DNA of 64,000 bases from assembly GCA_023387335.1 (NCBI GenBank), contig JAEWIF010000045.1, forward strand, positions 101,296 to 165,295. Direction: 5' to 3'. The notes under the pieces were generated by a model. The model was not told where the DNA came from. It did no database searches and worked only from the letters and a program-made list of their open reading frames with translations. Shown here piece after piece: positions 1 through 8,450 of the stretch (its first letter is position 1; each line of letters begins with the position of its first letter). The position numbers and the translations under genes are program-made. The stretch comes from Pseudomonadota bacterium (GTDB lineage Bacteria; Pseudomonadota; Gammaproteobacteria; Burkholderiales; Burkholderiaceae_C).

Positions 1-497
1 CGGTCCTGCAGCAGCTGCGGGTACAGGCCCAGGCTGGCGTTGACCAGGAACACGCGATGGTTGATCTGCCCCACCTGCACCGGCTGCGACCGCGCTTCGA
101 GCAGCGCGCGGGCGGCGGTTTCCAGGTCCTGCGCGATGCCGTATTCGCGCCCGAACAGGTTGAAGGTGCCCTGCGGCAGCACGCCGAGGATGCAGCCGCG
201 GCGCCAGACCGCCTGGGCGACCGTGTTGATGGTGCCGTCGCCGCCGACCGCCACGACGATGCCGCCGTTCAGCTCCGCGAGGGAACACGCGGCCTCGGCC
301 GCTTCGGCCAGGTTCCAGGGGCCTTCCAGGTCGACGAAGCGGAAGCGCCGGCCGGCCTGGCCGAACACCCGCTCCAGCACGGCGCGCCGCTCCTGCGCGT
401 CCTGGTCGCCGGAGCCGGGGTTGATCACCACGAACAGCTCGGGGCCGGCCCGGGCGGCGTCCGGACTGGCGGTGGCATCGGTGAACTCGGCCCACAT
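1..497 (-). CDS. Diacylglycerol kinase family lipid kinase (C-terminus cut by window edge)
   Basis: This is the N-terminal part, about 165 codons, of a DAGK catalytic-domain protein, which phosphorylates a lipid or sphingoid alcohol using ATP. The frame reads ELFVVINPGSGD near residue 20, then the nucleotide-binding signature VAVGGDGTIN and the following LGVLPQGTFNLFGREYGI block. These are the hallmark motifs of the family, including the YegS/BmrU type. The ATG at 495-497 is the only start available, because an in-frame stop lies at 546-548. The gene follows the SIMPL-domain gene on the same strand with a 48-nt gap. The lipid substrate cannot be told from this fragment, and the rest of the gene lies left of the window. 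Confidence 0.85.
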   Translation of the reverse strand, partial: MWAEFTDATASPDAARAGPELFVVINPGSGDQDAQERRAVLERVFGQAGRRFRFVDLEGPWNLAEAAEAACSLAELNGGIVVAVGGDGTINTVAQAVWRRGCILGVLPQGTFNLFGREYGIAQDLETAARALLEARSQPVQVGQINHRVFLVNASLGLYPQLLQD

Positions 498-545
498 GGG
501 GCCGGATTTGGCCGCGCGCGGCGGCGCCGAGCTGTCGGACGCCGG

Positions 546-1274
546 CTAGCGAAGCTGTACGGAACCCGAGACGTTGACCATCACGGCCGTCTTGCCGGCC
601 TCGACAGGAACGGGCGCATCGGCCGAGGCGGCCTTGGCCTCCATCGCCATCATGCGCGGGCGCGGCGGGATGCCGGGCTCCTGCGCGTTCACCGACACCT
701 CGCGCAGCGAGTAGCCGTTGAAGCCGAAGCTCTTGGCCAGCTCGCCGGCGCGGGCACGGAATCGCTGCACGGCCTCGGCCTGGGCCTGCCGCTCGGCCTG
801 CTCACGCTGCTCGCGGCTGAGGCGGAACGAGGCGCCGGCGACGTTCATGCCGGTCAGGCGGCCGGCGGCCTGGCTGATGCGGCCGAAGTCCGTGCCTTCC
901 AGCAGCAGTTCGGCGGTGCCCACCCAGCCGGTGATGCGGCCGTCGCGGCTGTAGCGCGGGCTGACGTTGAAGTTGCCGGTGCGCACTTCCAGCGCGTCGG
1001 GGCGGGCCGTCTTCTTCGCCTCGGCGAGGGCTTGGTCGAGCACCGCCTTCAGCTGGGTCTGGATCTGGCCGGGGTCGGTGCCTTCACGGGTCGCCGCAAG
1101 GACGAAGGACAGGGTGTCCTGGGGCACCTCGACCGTCGCGCTGGCGTTCAGCTGGACCACGTTCTCGGGCACGGGGAACACCGGAACCGTCTGGGCCATC
1201 GCCGGAGCGGCGGCCAGGACCGCAACGGCGGCAAGGGTTTGCAGGGGGCGGAGCTTGAAAAGAAGAGCTTTCAT
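546..1274 (-). CDS. SIMPL domain-containing (DUF541, YggE-like) secreted protein
   Basis: The 242-residue product starts with a clear Sec signal peptide (MKALLFKLRP, then an Ala/Val-rich core ending APAMAQ), so it should be periplasmic or outer-envelope. The mature part matches the SIMPL/DUF541 layout: VQLNASATVEVPQDTLSF near the start, a central region NFNVSPRYSRDGRITGWVG, and a C-terminal AVMVNVSGSVQL strand. The E. coli relative YggE is linked to oxidative-stress tolerance, but a biochemical role is not established. It is divergent from ompR, with about 165 nt between the two starts, and precedes the lipid-kinase gene on the same strand. Confidence 0.88.
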   Translation of the reverse strand: MKALLFKLRPLQTLAAVAVLAAAPAMAQTVPVFPVPENVVQLNASATVEVPQDTLSFVLAATREGTDPGQIQTQLKAVLDQALAEAKKTARPDALEVRTGNFNVSPRYSRDGRITGWVGTAELLLEGTDFGRISQAAGRLTGMNVAGASFRLSREQREQAERQAQAEAVQRFRARAGELAKSFGFNGYSLREVSVNAQEPGIPPRPRMMAMEAKAASADAPVPVEAGKTAVMVNVSGSVQLR

Positions 1275-1346
1275 CTCATCTTGAACGTTGCAGGGCAGTC
1301 GAAGTTCACGCTTGAAAAGTGAATCGCGCCCACGTGCCGCAACTTG

Positions 1347-1420
1347 TGTAACAGTGTGTCAGTCACCGGCTGAAACCCCGCATTTCGCTGGGCAAGGCCT
1401 TCAGAATCGGCTCTGTTACA
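1347..1420. promoter_or_regulatory. Candidate OmpR-type sites upstream of ompR
   Basis: An 8-bp inverted pair, TGTAACAG at 1347-1354 and CTGTTACA at 1413-1420, lies in the divergent region before ompR. Each arm contains the GTTACA/TGTAAC core known from OmpR-binding sequences in enterobacteria. The right copy sits just upstream of the ompR ribosome-binding site (GGAG at 1430-1433). Autoregulation is an inference; the 58-nt spacing between arms is not a classical tandem OmpR box. Confidence 0.35.
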
Positions 1421-1438
1421 AATACGTTTTGGAGCATC

Positions 1439-2170
1439 ATGACACAAGCCGCAGCCCGGACCGACAAGATCCTGGTCGTCGACGATGACGCCCGGATCCG
1501 TGACCTGCTCAGGCGCTACCTCACCCAGGAAGGCTTCGAAGTCATCCTGGCCGAGGACGGCAAGGCGCTCAATCGTTTGATGTTGCGCGAAACGGCCGAC
1601 CTCATCGTCCTGGACCTGATGATGCCCGGCGAAGACGGCCTGTCCATCTGCCGCCGCCTGCGCGCCGCCAACGACCGCACCCCGATCATCATGCTCACCG
1701 CCAAGGGCGAGGACGTGGACCGCATCGTGGGCCTGGAAGTCGGCGCCGACGACTACCTGGGCAAGCCCTTCAACCCGCGGGAGCTGCTGGCCCGCGTGCA
1801 CGCCGTGCTGCGCCGCCGCCCGGCGCAGGAAGCGCCCGGCGCGCCTTCCAGCGAGAACGAGGTGGTCACGTTCGGCCCCTTCGCCTTCGACCTGGGCGCC
1901 CGCACCCTGCGCAAGAACGGCGACGAGCTGCCGCTGACCACCGGCGAATTCGCGATGCTCAAGGCGCTGGTGCGGCACCCGCGCCAGCCGCTGTCGCGCG
2001 AGAAGCTGGCGCAACTGGCACGTGGCCGTGAATTCGAACCGTTCGATCGCAGTCTCGACGTGCAGGTGTCGCGTCTTCGCAAACTCGTCGAGCTGGACCC
2101 CTCGGCCCCACGCTATATTCAGACCGTGTGGGGAGTGGGCTACGTGTTCGTGCCGGACGGCGCGGGCTGA
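1439..2170 (+). CDS. ompR: Two-component response regulator OmpR
   Basis: The 243-residue protein has an N-terminal receiver (KILVVDDDARIRDLL, phospho-acceptor Asp59 in LIVLDLMMPGEDG, Lys in GKPFNPREL) and a C-terminal winged-helix DNA-binding domain with the OmpR/PhoB pattern (LTTGEFAMLKALV, then RSLDVQVSRLRKLVE and TVWGVGYVFV). The length matches OmpR. It binds DNA as a phosphorylated dimer and usually controls envelope genes in response to osmolarity or pH. A good ribosome-binding site (TTTTGGAG) precedes the ATG by about five bases. The cognate kinase follows after a 57-nt gap on the same strand, so the pair is very likely co-transcribed. Confidence 0.93.
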   Translation: MTQAAARTDKILVVDDDARIRDLLRRYLTQEGFEVILAEDGKALNRLMLRETADLIVLDLMMPGEDGLSICRRLRAANDRTPIIMLTAKGEDVDRIVGLEVGADDYLGKPFNPRELLARVHAVLRRRPAQEAPGAPSSENEVVTFGPFAFDLGARTLRKNGDELPLTTGEFAMLKALVRHPRQPLSREKLAQLARGREFEPFDRSLDVQVSRLRKLVELDPSAPRYIQTVWGVGYVFVPDGAG

Positions 2171-2227
2171 CCCGGCCCCCATCGCAGCCCCGGCCGTGTC
2201 CGGGGCATTGCATCCTAGAGGGGTCAG

Positions 2228-3685
2228 GTGATTCGAGGCGTTGCGACCAGCATGGATTTGACGGGCCCCGCCCCCCTGGAGACGGCGCCGGCACCGCTGG
2301 AGATGCGCCCGCGGGTGGGCCTGTCGCTCTTCTGGCGCACCTTCTTCCTGCTGTCGCTGCTGCTCATCGGCTCCATCGTGGCCTGGCTGCAGACGTTCCG
2401 CGCGCTGGAATTCGAGCCGCGCGCGGTGCAGACGGCCCAGCAGATCGCCTCCCTGGTCAATCTCAGCCGCGCGGCGCTGCGCTATTCCGACGCCATCGCG
2501 CGCGTCTCCCTGATCAAGACGCTGGCCGAGCAGGAAGGCGTTCGCATCCTGCCAAGCAAACCTACCGACGTTTACGTGGTGTTCGATTCGGCCTCGCTGG
2601 ATGAGCGGGTCGCCGAAGAATTGGTCACACGGTTGGGTCCCGGAACCGTGCTGGCTTCCGCAGTCAACCAGGAAAAAGGTTTCTGGGTCGGCTTCAAGAT
2701 CGACGCCGATTCATACTGGCTGCTGATGGACCGCAATCGCTTCACGCGGGTGGGCGGACGTACCTGGCTCATCTGGCTGATCACGGCGGCCGGCCTGTCG
2801 CTGGCGGGCGCTGCGCTGATCGCGCGCCTGATCAACCGCCCGCTCAAGCAGTTGTCCTTCGCCGCCAGCCGCGTGCGCGATGGCGACTTCGACGCCAGCC
2901 GGCTCGACGAGAAGGCCGTCACCAGCGAGATCCGCGAGGTGAACATCGGCTTCAACCGCATGGCGCAGCAGCTGGCCAAGATCGAGCAGGACCGCGCCGT
3001 CATGCTGGCCGGCATCTCGCACGACCTGCGCACGCCGCTGGCGCGCCTGCGGCTCGAGACCGAGATGAGCGTGGCCGACCCCGAGGCGCGCGAACACATG
3101 GCGTCGGACATCGACCAGCTCGACGCCATCATCGACAAGTTCCTCGACTACGCGCGCCCCGACCATGCGGAGCTCAAGCAGGTCAACCTGCGCGAGGTGA
3201 TCGAGGCCTGCGTGTACGCCGTGCAGGACCACGGCGACATGCGCATCAACACCGACGTGCCCAAGAGCCTCTACGTGCTGGCCGACGAGGTGGAACTGGC
3301 CCGCGTGGTCTCCAACCTGCTGGAGAACGCGCGCCGCTACGGCAAGACGCCCGAGACCGGCATCGCGGTGGTGGACATCGCCGCCAAGCAGCGCAACGAA
3401 TGGGTGCTGCTGAAGGTGCGCGACCACGGCATGGGCGTGGCGCCGGAAGCGCTGCCCAACCTGGTCAAGCCCTTCTTCCGCGGCGACGCGGCCCGTACCG
3501 CCGCCACCGGCGCCGGCCTGGGCCTGGCCATCGTCGACAAGACGGTTCAGCGCATGGGAGGCATCTTCGCGCTGGCCAACACCACGTCCGGTGGCCTGGC
3601 CGCGCACATCAAGCTGCAGCGGCCGAAGGCCGCGGGCGCCGGCGAGGCGCCCCTGCCCGCGCCCCGGGTCGAAGAGGTCAGCTGA
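2228..3685 (+). CDS. envZ: EnvZ-like osmosensor histidine kinase
   Basis: This is a membrane sensor kinase of 485 residues, counted from a GTG start preceded by a strong GAGGGG five bases upstream; an ATG eight codons later is the alternative. Order: a transmembrane helix (about 38-60), a periplasmic sensor, a second helix (about 185-205), HAMP, then HisKA with GISHDLRTPLARL (His265) and an HATPase with N box NLLENARRYG and glycine boxes RDHGMGVAP and GAGLGLAIVDK. It should autophosphorylate and pass phosphate to the adjacent OmpR. Its 3' end overlaps the convergent ispF by 8 nt. Confidence 0.92.
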   Translation: MIRGVATSMDLTGPAPLETAPAPLEMRPRVGLSLFWRTFFLLSLLLIGSIVAWLQTFRALEFEPRAVQTAQQIASLVNLSRAALRYSDAIARVSLIKTLAEQEGVRILPSKPTDVYVVFDSASLDERVAEELVTRLGPGTVLASAVNQEKGFWVGFKIDADSYWLLMDRNRFTRVGGRTWLIWLITAAGLSLAGAALIARLINRPLKQLSFAASRVRDGDFDASRLDEKAVTSEIREVNIGFNRMAQQLAKIEQDRAVMLAGISHDLRTPLARLRLETEMSVADPEAREHMASDIDQLDAIIDKFLDYARPDHAELKQVNLREVIEACVYAVQDHGDMRINTDVPKSLYVLADEVELARVVSNLLENARRYGKTPETGIAVVDIAAKQRNEWVLLKVRDHGMGVAPEALPNLVKPFFRGDAARTAATGAGLGLAIVDKTVQRMGGIFALANTTSGGLAAHIKLQRPKAAGAGEAPLPAPRVEEVS

Positions 3686-4169
3686 CCTTCGCGCCGACCA
3701 GCAGCACGACGGCCCTCGCCTCGATGCTCTGGCCCTGCCCCACCGGGCCCAGCTTCTCCGCCGTCTTGGCCTTCACGTTCACCTGCGAAGCCGACAGGGC
3801 CAGGCCCTTGGCGATGCGCTCGCGCATCGCGCCGATGTGCGGCGCGAGCTTGGGCGCCTGAGCCACCACGGTGCTGTCCACGTTGGCGACGGCCCAGCCC
3901 TCGGCCGCCACGCGCCGCATCGCCTCTTCCAGCAGCAGCATGGAATCCGCGCCCTTGAAGCGCGCGTCGGTGTCGGGGAAATGCCGCCCGATGTCGCCGA
4001 GCCCCGCCGCGCCCAGCAGGGCATCGGTGATCGCATGCAGCAGCACGTCGGCGTCCGAGTGCCCCAGCAGCCCGCGCTCGTAAGGCACCACCACGCCGCC
4101 GATCACCAGCGGCCGCCCCGGCACCAGCGCGTGCACGTCCCATCCTTCGCCGATCCGCAATCCCGTCAT
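3678..4169 (-). CDS. ispF: 2-C-methyl-D-erythritol 2,4-cyclodiphosphate synthase
   Basis: This 163-residue enzyme makes the cyclic diphosphate in step five of the MEP isoprenoid pathway, in the cytoplasm as a trimer. The zinc-binding DxH is seen in GEGWDVHALVPG, and the family signature HSDADVLLHAITDALLGA follows with its metal-binding His. KTAEKLGPVGQGQSIEA is the typical C-terminal block. The ATG at 4167-4169 is chosen because it overlaps the ispD stop as ATGA, which implies translational coupling; the frame stays open further upstream, but that part lies inside ispD. The gene is convergent with envZ. Confidence 0.96.
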   Translation of the reverse strand: MTGLRIGEGWDVHALVPGRPLVIGGVVVPYERGLLGHSDADVLLHAITDALLGAAGLGDIGRHFPDTDARFKGADSMLLLEEAMRRVAAEGWAVANVDSTVVAQAPKLAPHIGAMRERIAKGLALSASQVNVKAKTAEKLGPVGQGQSIEARAVVLLVGAKVS

Positions 4170-4870
4170 GTCGTCGTCCTGCTTTTGAGCACTGCCTCGG
4201 CCAGGGCGAAATCCTCCGGCCAGGTCACCTTGAAGTTCTGCGGGCTGCCCGCCACAAGGCGCGGCCGCAGGCCCAGCGCCTCGATGGCCGAAGCCTCGTC
4301 CGTCACCGCATCGCCCGCGTGGTCCAGCGCGCGACGCAGCAGCGCCAGCCGGAACATCTGCGGCGTCTGCGCCAGCCATTTGCGGTCGCGCGAAAGCGTC
4401 TGCGCCACGCGGCCGCCCTCCTCCTGCTTGAGCGTGTCGGCCAGCGGCTGCGCGAGCAGTCCGCCGACCTCGTCGCCCTGGCAGGCGTCGATCAGCCGGT
4501 CGATCTGCGCCGGCGTCACCAGGCAGCGCGCCGCGTCGTGCACCAGCACCCAGTCGTCGTCGCCCGCGCCGTGGGCCTGCAGATCAGCCAGCCCGCCCGC
4601 CACCGAGGCCGCGCGCGTGGCGCCGCCGCAGGGGCTGACGCGCCAGCCGGCCCCGGCGGGCATCCGTTCGTCGCCGGGGGCCACCACGACCAGGACCGAA
4701 GCGATGCGGTCCACGTGCGTGAACGCCTCCAGCGTGTGCTGCACCAGCATCCGCCCCGCCAGCCTTTCGTACTGCTTGGGTCCGGCCGTGCCGGCGCGGC
4801 TGCCGGTGCCGGCGGCGGGGATCAGCGCGTGGCAGCGCACGGGGACTTTTGATGGATGAGCGGCAGCCAA
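4166..4870 (-). CDS. ispD: 2-C-methyl-D-erythritol 4-phosphate cytidylyltransferase
   Basis: IspD couples CTP to methylerythritol phosphate, step three of the MEP pathway. The 234-residue protein carries the nucleotidyltransferase start ALIPAAGTGSRAGTAGPKQYERLAGRMLVQ (CTP-binding loop split over residues 16-45), the WVLVHDAARCLVT motif with the metal-binding Asp, and the C-terminal KVTWPEDFALAE. It precedes ispF with a 4-nt ATGA overlap, the classic ispDF pair. The gene is divergent from mfd, with only about 80 nt between the starts. Confidence 0.95.
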   Translation of the reverse strand: MAAAHPSKVPVRCHALIPAAGTGSRAGTAGPKQYERLAGRMLVQHTLEAFTHVDRIASVLVVVAPGDERMPAGAGWRVSPCGGATRAASVAGGLADLQAHGAGDDDWVLVHDAARCLVTPAQIDRLIDACQGDEVGGLLAQPLADTLKQEEGGRVAQTLSRDRKWLAQTPQMFRLALLRRALDHAGDAVTDEASAIEALGLRPRLVAGSPQNFKVTWPEDFALAEAVLKSRTTT

Positions 4871-4898
4871 GATGAGGGGATTCTAGAATTCGTCGCAT

Positions 4899-4925
4899 CA
4901 CCCCTCACCTGCGTCGTGAGGGGTG
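4899..4925. promoter_or_regulatory. 10-bp hairpin in the ispD–mfd divergent gap
   Basis: CACCCCTCAC (4899-4908) pairs perfectly with GTGAGGGGTG (4916-4925) around a 7-nt loop. It sits 24 nt before the mfd ATG and 28 nt before the ispD start. Because both genes point away from it, a simple terminator is unlikely; an mfd leader structure or a protein-binding palindrome fits better. It also removes the GTG at 4923 as a good mfd start. Confidence 0.4.
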
Positions 4926-4949
4926 TTTGCATTTGCCACTCGAAAAAGA

Positions 4950-7900
4950 ATGGACCTTCCCAAGCTCTCGCCCGGCAAGCGTTTCGCCCTGCCCCGTCCG
5001 CCCGGCTCGGCCGACGCGCTGCTGCTGGCGCGGCTGGCCGAACGCGAGAAGACCGCCGGCCGACCCACCGCCATCGTCACCTCGGGCGCCGGCGACGCGC
5101 AGCGCCTGCTCGATGAACTCGTCTTCTTCGCGCCCGACCTTCGCGTCTGCCTCTTCCCCGACTGGGAGACGCTGCCCTACGACACGTTCTCGCCGCACCA
5201 GGACCTCATCAGCGAGCGGCTCGCCACGCTGTGGAGCATCTCGCAGGGCGAGGCCGACGTGGTCATCGTGCCGGCCACCACGGCGCTGTACCGCGTCGCG
5301 CCACCGTCGTTTTTGGCCGGCTACACCTTCCACTTCGCGGTCAAGCAGAAGCTGCAGGAGTCGAAGCTCAAGGCCCAGCTCACGCTGGCCGGCTACAACC
5401 ACGTCACGCAGGTGGTGAGCCCCGGCGAGTACGCGGTGCGCGGCGGCCTGATCGACCTGTTCCCGATGGGCTCGGCCGTGCCCTATCGCGTCGACCTGTT
5501 CGACGACGAGATCGATTCGATCCGCACCTTCGATCCGGACAGCCAGCGCAGCCTGTACCCGGTGCCCGAGGTGCGCCTGCTGCCGGGCCGCGAGTTCCCG
5601 ATGGACGACGAGGCGCGTGCGCGCTTCCGCAGCCGCTGGCGCGAGCTGCTCGAGGGCGATCCGACCAAGAGCCGCATCTACAAGGACATGGGCAACGGCG
5701 TGGCCACCGCCGGCATCGAGTACTACCTGCCGCTGTTCTTCGACGAGACCGCGACGGTGTTCGACTACCTCGGCACGCAGGCCACGCTGGTGCTGCACGG
5801 CGACCTGGAGCCCGCGTTCCAGCGCTTCTGGCAGGACACGCGCGACCGCCATCGCCTGCTGCAGGGCGATCCGGAGCGGCCCATCCTACCGCCGGAGACG
5901 CTGTTCCTCACCATCGAGAATTTCTACGCGCGGGCCAACGAGCATCCGCAACTGGCGCTGCGGCCCGGCACCCAGGACGTGGCGGACAGCGCCCTCTTCC
6001 AGAAGCTGCCCGACATCTCCGTCGTGCGCGGCGCCGAGGAACCGCTGGCCCGCTTCAAGCAGCACCTGGCCTCGACCACCGAGCGCACGCTGCTGCTGGC
6101 CGAGAGCGCGGGCCGGCGCGAGAGCCTGCTGGACTTCTTCCGCGCCAGCCACCTGTCGCCGCCGGCGTTCGACTCGCTGGCGGAGTTCCAGGCCAGCGAC
6201 GAGAAGCTGGGCATCGCCACCGCGGCGCTGACCGAGGGCTTCCGCTGGATCGAGGAGGCGATCGACTTCGTCACCGAGACCGAGCTGTTCGCGGCCGGCC
6301 CGACCACGCGGCGCCGCAAGAAGCAGGAGCAGGTCAGCGACGTCGAGGCGCTGATCAAGGACCTCTCGGAGCTGAACGTCGGCGACCCGGTGGTGCATGC
6401 GCAGCACGGCATCGGCCGCTACAAGGGCCTCGTGAACCTGGACCTGGGCCAGGGCAACACCGAGTTCCTGCACCTGGAATACGCCGACAAGGCCACGCTC
6501 TACGTGCCGGTCAGCCAGCTGCACCAGATCAGCCGCTACACCGGCGTGTCGGCCGACGAGGCGCCGCTGCACAAGCTGGGCTCGGGCCAGTGGGAGAAGG
6601 CCAAGCGCAAGGCCGCCGAGCAGGTGCGCGACACGGCGGCCGAGCTGCTGAACATCTACGCCCGCCGCGCCGCGCGCGAAGGCCACGCCTTCCGCTTCTC
6701 GCCGCAGGACTACGAGACCTTCGCCAACGACTTCGGCTTCGAGGAAACCGCCGACCAGAACGCCGCCATCCACGCGGTGATCCAGGACATGATCTCGCCG
6801 CAGCCGATGGACCGCCTGGTGTGCGGCGACGTGGGCTTCGGCAAGACCGAGGTGGCGCTGCGCGCCGCCTTCATCGCGGTGACGGGCGGCAGGCAGGTGG
6901 CCTTCCTCGCGCCCACCACGCTGCTGGCCGAGCAGCACTTCCAGACGCTGACCGACCGTTTCTCCAAGTGGCCGGTGAAGATCGCGGAGATGAGCCGCTT
7001 CCGCTCGGGCAAGGAGATCACGGCCGCCGCCAAGGGCCTGGCCGACGGCAGCGTGGACATCGTGGTGGGCACGCACAAGCTCCTGTCCAACACCATCAAG
7101 TTCAAGAACCTGGGCCTGCTCATCATCGACGAGGAGCATCGCTTCGGCGTGCGCCACAAGGAGGCGATGAAGGCGCTGCGCGCCGAGGTGGACGTGCTCA
7201 CGCTCACCGCCACGCCGATCCCGCGCACGCTGGGCATGGCGCTGGAAGGGCTGCGCGACCTGTCGGTGATCGCCACCGCGCCGCAGCGGCGGCTGGCCAT
7301 CAAGACCTTCGTGCGCAACGAGGGCAACGGCGTGGTCCGCGAAGCCGTGCTGCGCGAGCTCAAGCGCGGCGGCCAGGTCTACTTCCTGCACAACGAGGTG
7401 GAGACCATCGAGAACCGCCGCGAGCGCCTGGAGCAGCTGCTGCCCGAGGCTCGCATCGCGGTGGCGCACGGCCAGATGCCCGAGCGCGAGCTCGAGCGCG
7501 TGATGCGCGACTTCGTGTCGCAGCGCTTCAACGTGCTGCTGTGCTCGACCATCATCGAGACCGGCATCGACGTGCCGACGGCCAACACCATCGTCATCAG
7601 CCGCGCGGACAAGTTCGGCCTGGCGCAGCTGCACCAGCTGCGCGGCCGCGTCGGCCGCAGCCACCACCAAGCCTACGCCTACCTGATGGTCCCGGACCTG
7701 GAGAGCCTGACCAAGCAGGCCGCCCAGCGGCTGGACGCGATCCAGCAGATGGAGGAACTGGGCTCGGGCTTCTATCTGGCCATGCACGACCTGGAAATCC
7801 GTGGCGCCGGCGAGGTGCTGGGCGAGAACCAGAGCGGCAACATGCTGGAGGTCGGCTTCCAGCTCTACAACGAGATGCTGGCCGAGGCGGTGAAGTCGCT

Positions 7901-8396
7901 CAAGGCGGGCAAGGAGCCGGACCTGCTGGCCCCGCTGTCGGCCACCACCGAGATCAACCTGCACGCGCCCGCCCTGCTGCCCGAGGACTACTGCGGCGAC
8001 GTGCACCTGCGGCTGTCGTTCTACAAGAAGCTGGCGACGGCCAAGAACACCGACCAGATCGATTCGCTGCTGGAGGAGATCGTCGACCGCTTCGGCAAGC
8101 TGCCGCCGCAGGCGCAGAACCTGGTGGACGTGCACCGGCTGCGCGTGCTGGCGCGGCCGTACGGCGTGGTCAAGGTCGATGCCGCGCCCGGCGTGACGAA
8201 CATCAGCTTCCGGCCGAACCCGCCGATCGACTCGCTGCGCATCATCGAGCTGGTGCAGAAGAACCGGCACATCAAGCTGGCCGGCAACGAGAAGCTGCGC
8301 ATCGAGCGCGAGCTCAAGGAGCCCAAGGACCGGGCGCAGATGGTGCGCGACGTGCTGCGCTCGCTGGGGCAGCCGAAGGTGGCCGAGACGGCGTAA
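4950..8396 (+). CDS. mfd: Transcription-repair coupling factor Mfd
   Basis: The 1148-residue protein has full Mfd architecture. It displaces RNA polymerase stalled at DNA lesions and recruits UvrA. Seen in order: an N-terminal UvrB-homology module (LFPDWETLPYDTFSPHQ), the RNA-polymerase-interacting CarD-like domain (VGDPVVHAQHGIGRYKG, about residue 476), superfamily 2 helicase motifs with Walker A GDVGFGKTEVALRAAF (about 625), Walker B IIDEEHRFGV (about 727), RGRVGRSHHQAYAYL, and a C-terminal TRCF domain. The ATG at 4950 is chosen over a GTG at 4923 that lies inside a hairpin. Upstream is the divergent ispDF pair; downstream, 54 nt away, is the NfeD gene. Confidence 0.96.
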   Translation: MDLPKLSPGKRFALPRPPGSADALLLARLAEREKTAGRPTAIVTSGAGDAQRLLDELVFFAPDLRVCLFPDWETLPYDTFSPHQDLISERLATLWSISQGEADVVIVPATTALYRVAPPSFLAGYTFHFAVKQKLQESKLKAQLTLAGYNHVTQVVSPGEYAVRGGLIDLFPMGSAVPYRVDLFDDEIDSIRTFDPDSQRSLYPVPEVRLLPGREFPMDDEARARFRSRWRELLEGDPTKSRIYKDMGNGVATAGIEYYLPLFFDETATVFDYLGTQATLVLHGDLEPAFQRFWQDTRDRHRLLQGDPERPILPPETLFLTIENFYARANEHPQLALRPGTQDVADSALFQKLPDISVVRGAEEPLARFKQHLASTTERTLLLAESAGRRESLLDFFRASHLSPPAFDSLAEFQASDEKLGIATAALTEGFRWIEEAIDFVTETELFAAGPTTRRRKKQEQVSDVEALIKDLSELNVGDPVVHAQHGIGRYKGLVNLDLGQGNTEFLHLEYADKATLYVPVSQLHQISRYTGVSADEAPLHKLGSGQWEKAKRKAAEQVRDTAAELLNIYARRAAREGHAFRFSPQDYETFANDFGFEETADQNAAIHAVIQDMISPQPMDRLVCGDVGFGKTEVALRAAFIAVTGGRQVAFLAPTTLLAEQHFQTLTDRFSKWPVKIAEMSRFRSGKEITAAAKGLADGSVDIVVGTHKLLSNTIKFKNLGLLIIDEEHRFGVRHKEAMKALRAEVDVLTLTATPIPRTLGMALEGLRDLSVIATAPQRRLAIKTFVRNEGNGVVREAVLRELKRGGQVYFLHNEVETIENRRERLEQLLPEARIAVAHGQMPERELERVMRDFVSQRFNVLLCSTIIETGIDVPTANTIVISRADKFGLAQLHQLRGRVGRSHHQAYAYLMVPDLESLTKQAAQRLDAIQQMEELGSGFYLAMHDLEIRGAGEVLGENQSGNMLEVGFQLYNEMLAEAVKSLKAGKEPDLLAPLSATTEINLHAPALLPEDYCGDVHLRLSFYKKLATAKNTDQIDSLLEEIVDRFGKLPPQAQNLVDVHRLRVLARPYGVVKVDAAPGVTNISFRPNPPIDSLRIIELVQKNRHIKLAGNEKLRIERELKEPKDRAQMVRDVLRSLGQPKVAETA

Positions 8397-8450
8397 GCGC
8401 CTTTTCCCGCTGAGCTTGCGAAACCGCTGACGAGTGTCGAGACTCGTCGC

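Noticed and set aside
57..1322. Plus-strand frame of 421 codons at the left edge
   Set aside because: It is antisense to the lipid kinase and the SIMPL gene, both with clear motifs, and its composition is Arg/Gly/His-rich without a domain.
4923..4949. GTG start nine codons upstream for mfd
   Set aside because: It overlaps the 3' arm of a hairpin, lacks a ribosome-binding site and adds residues not typical of Mfd.
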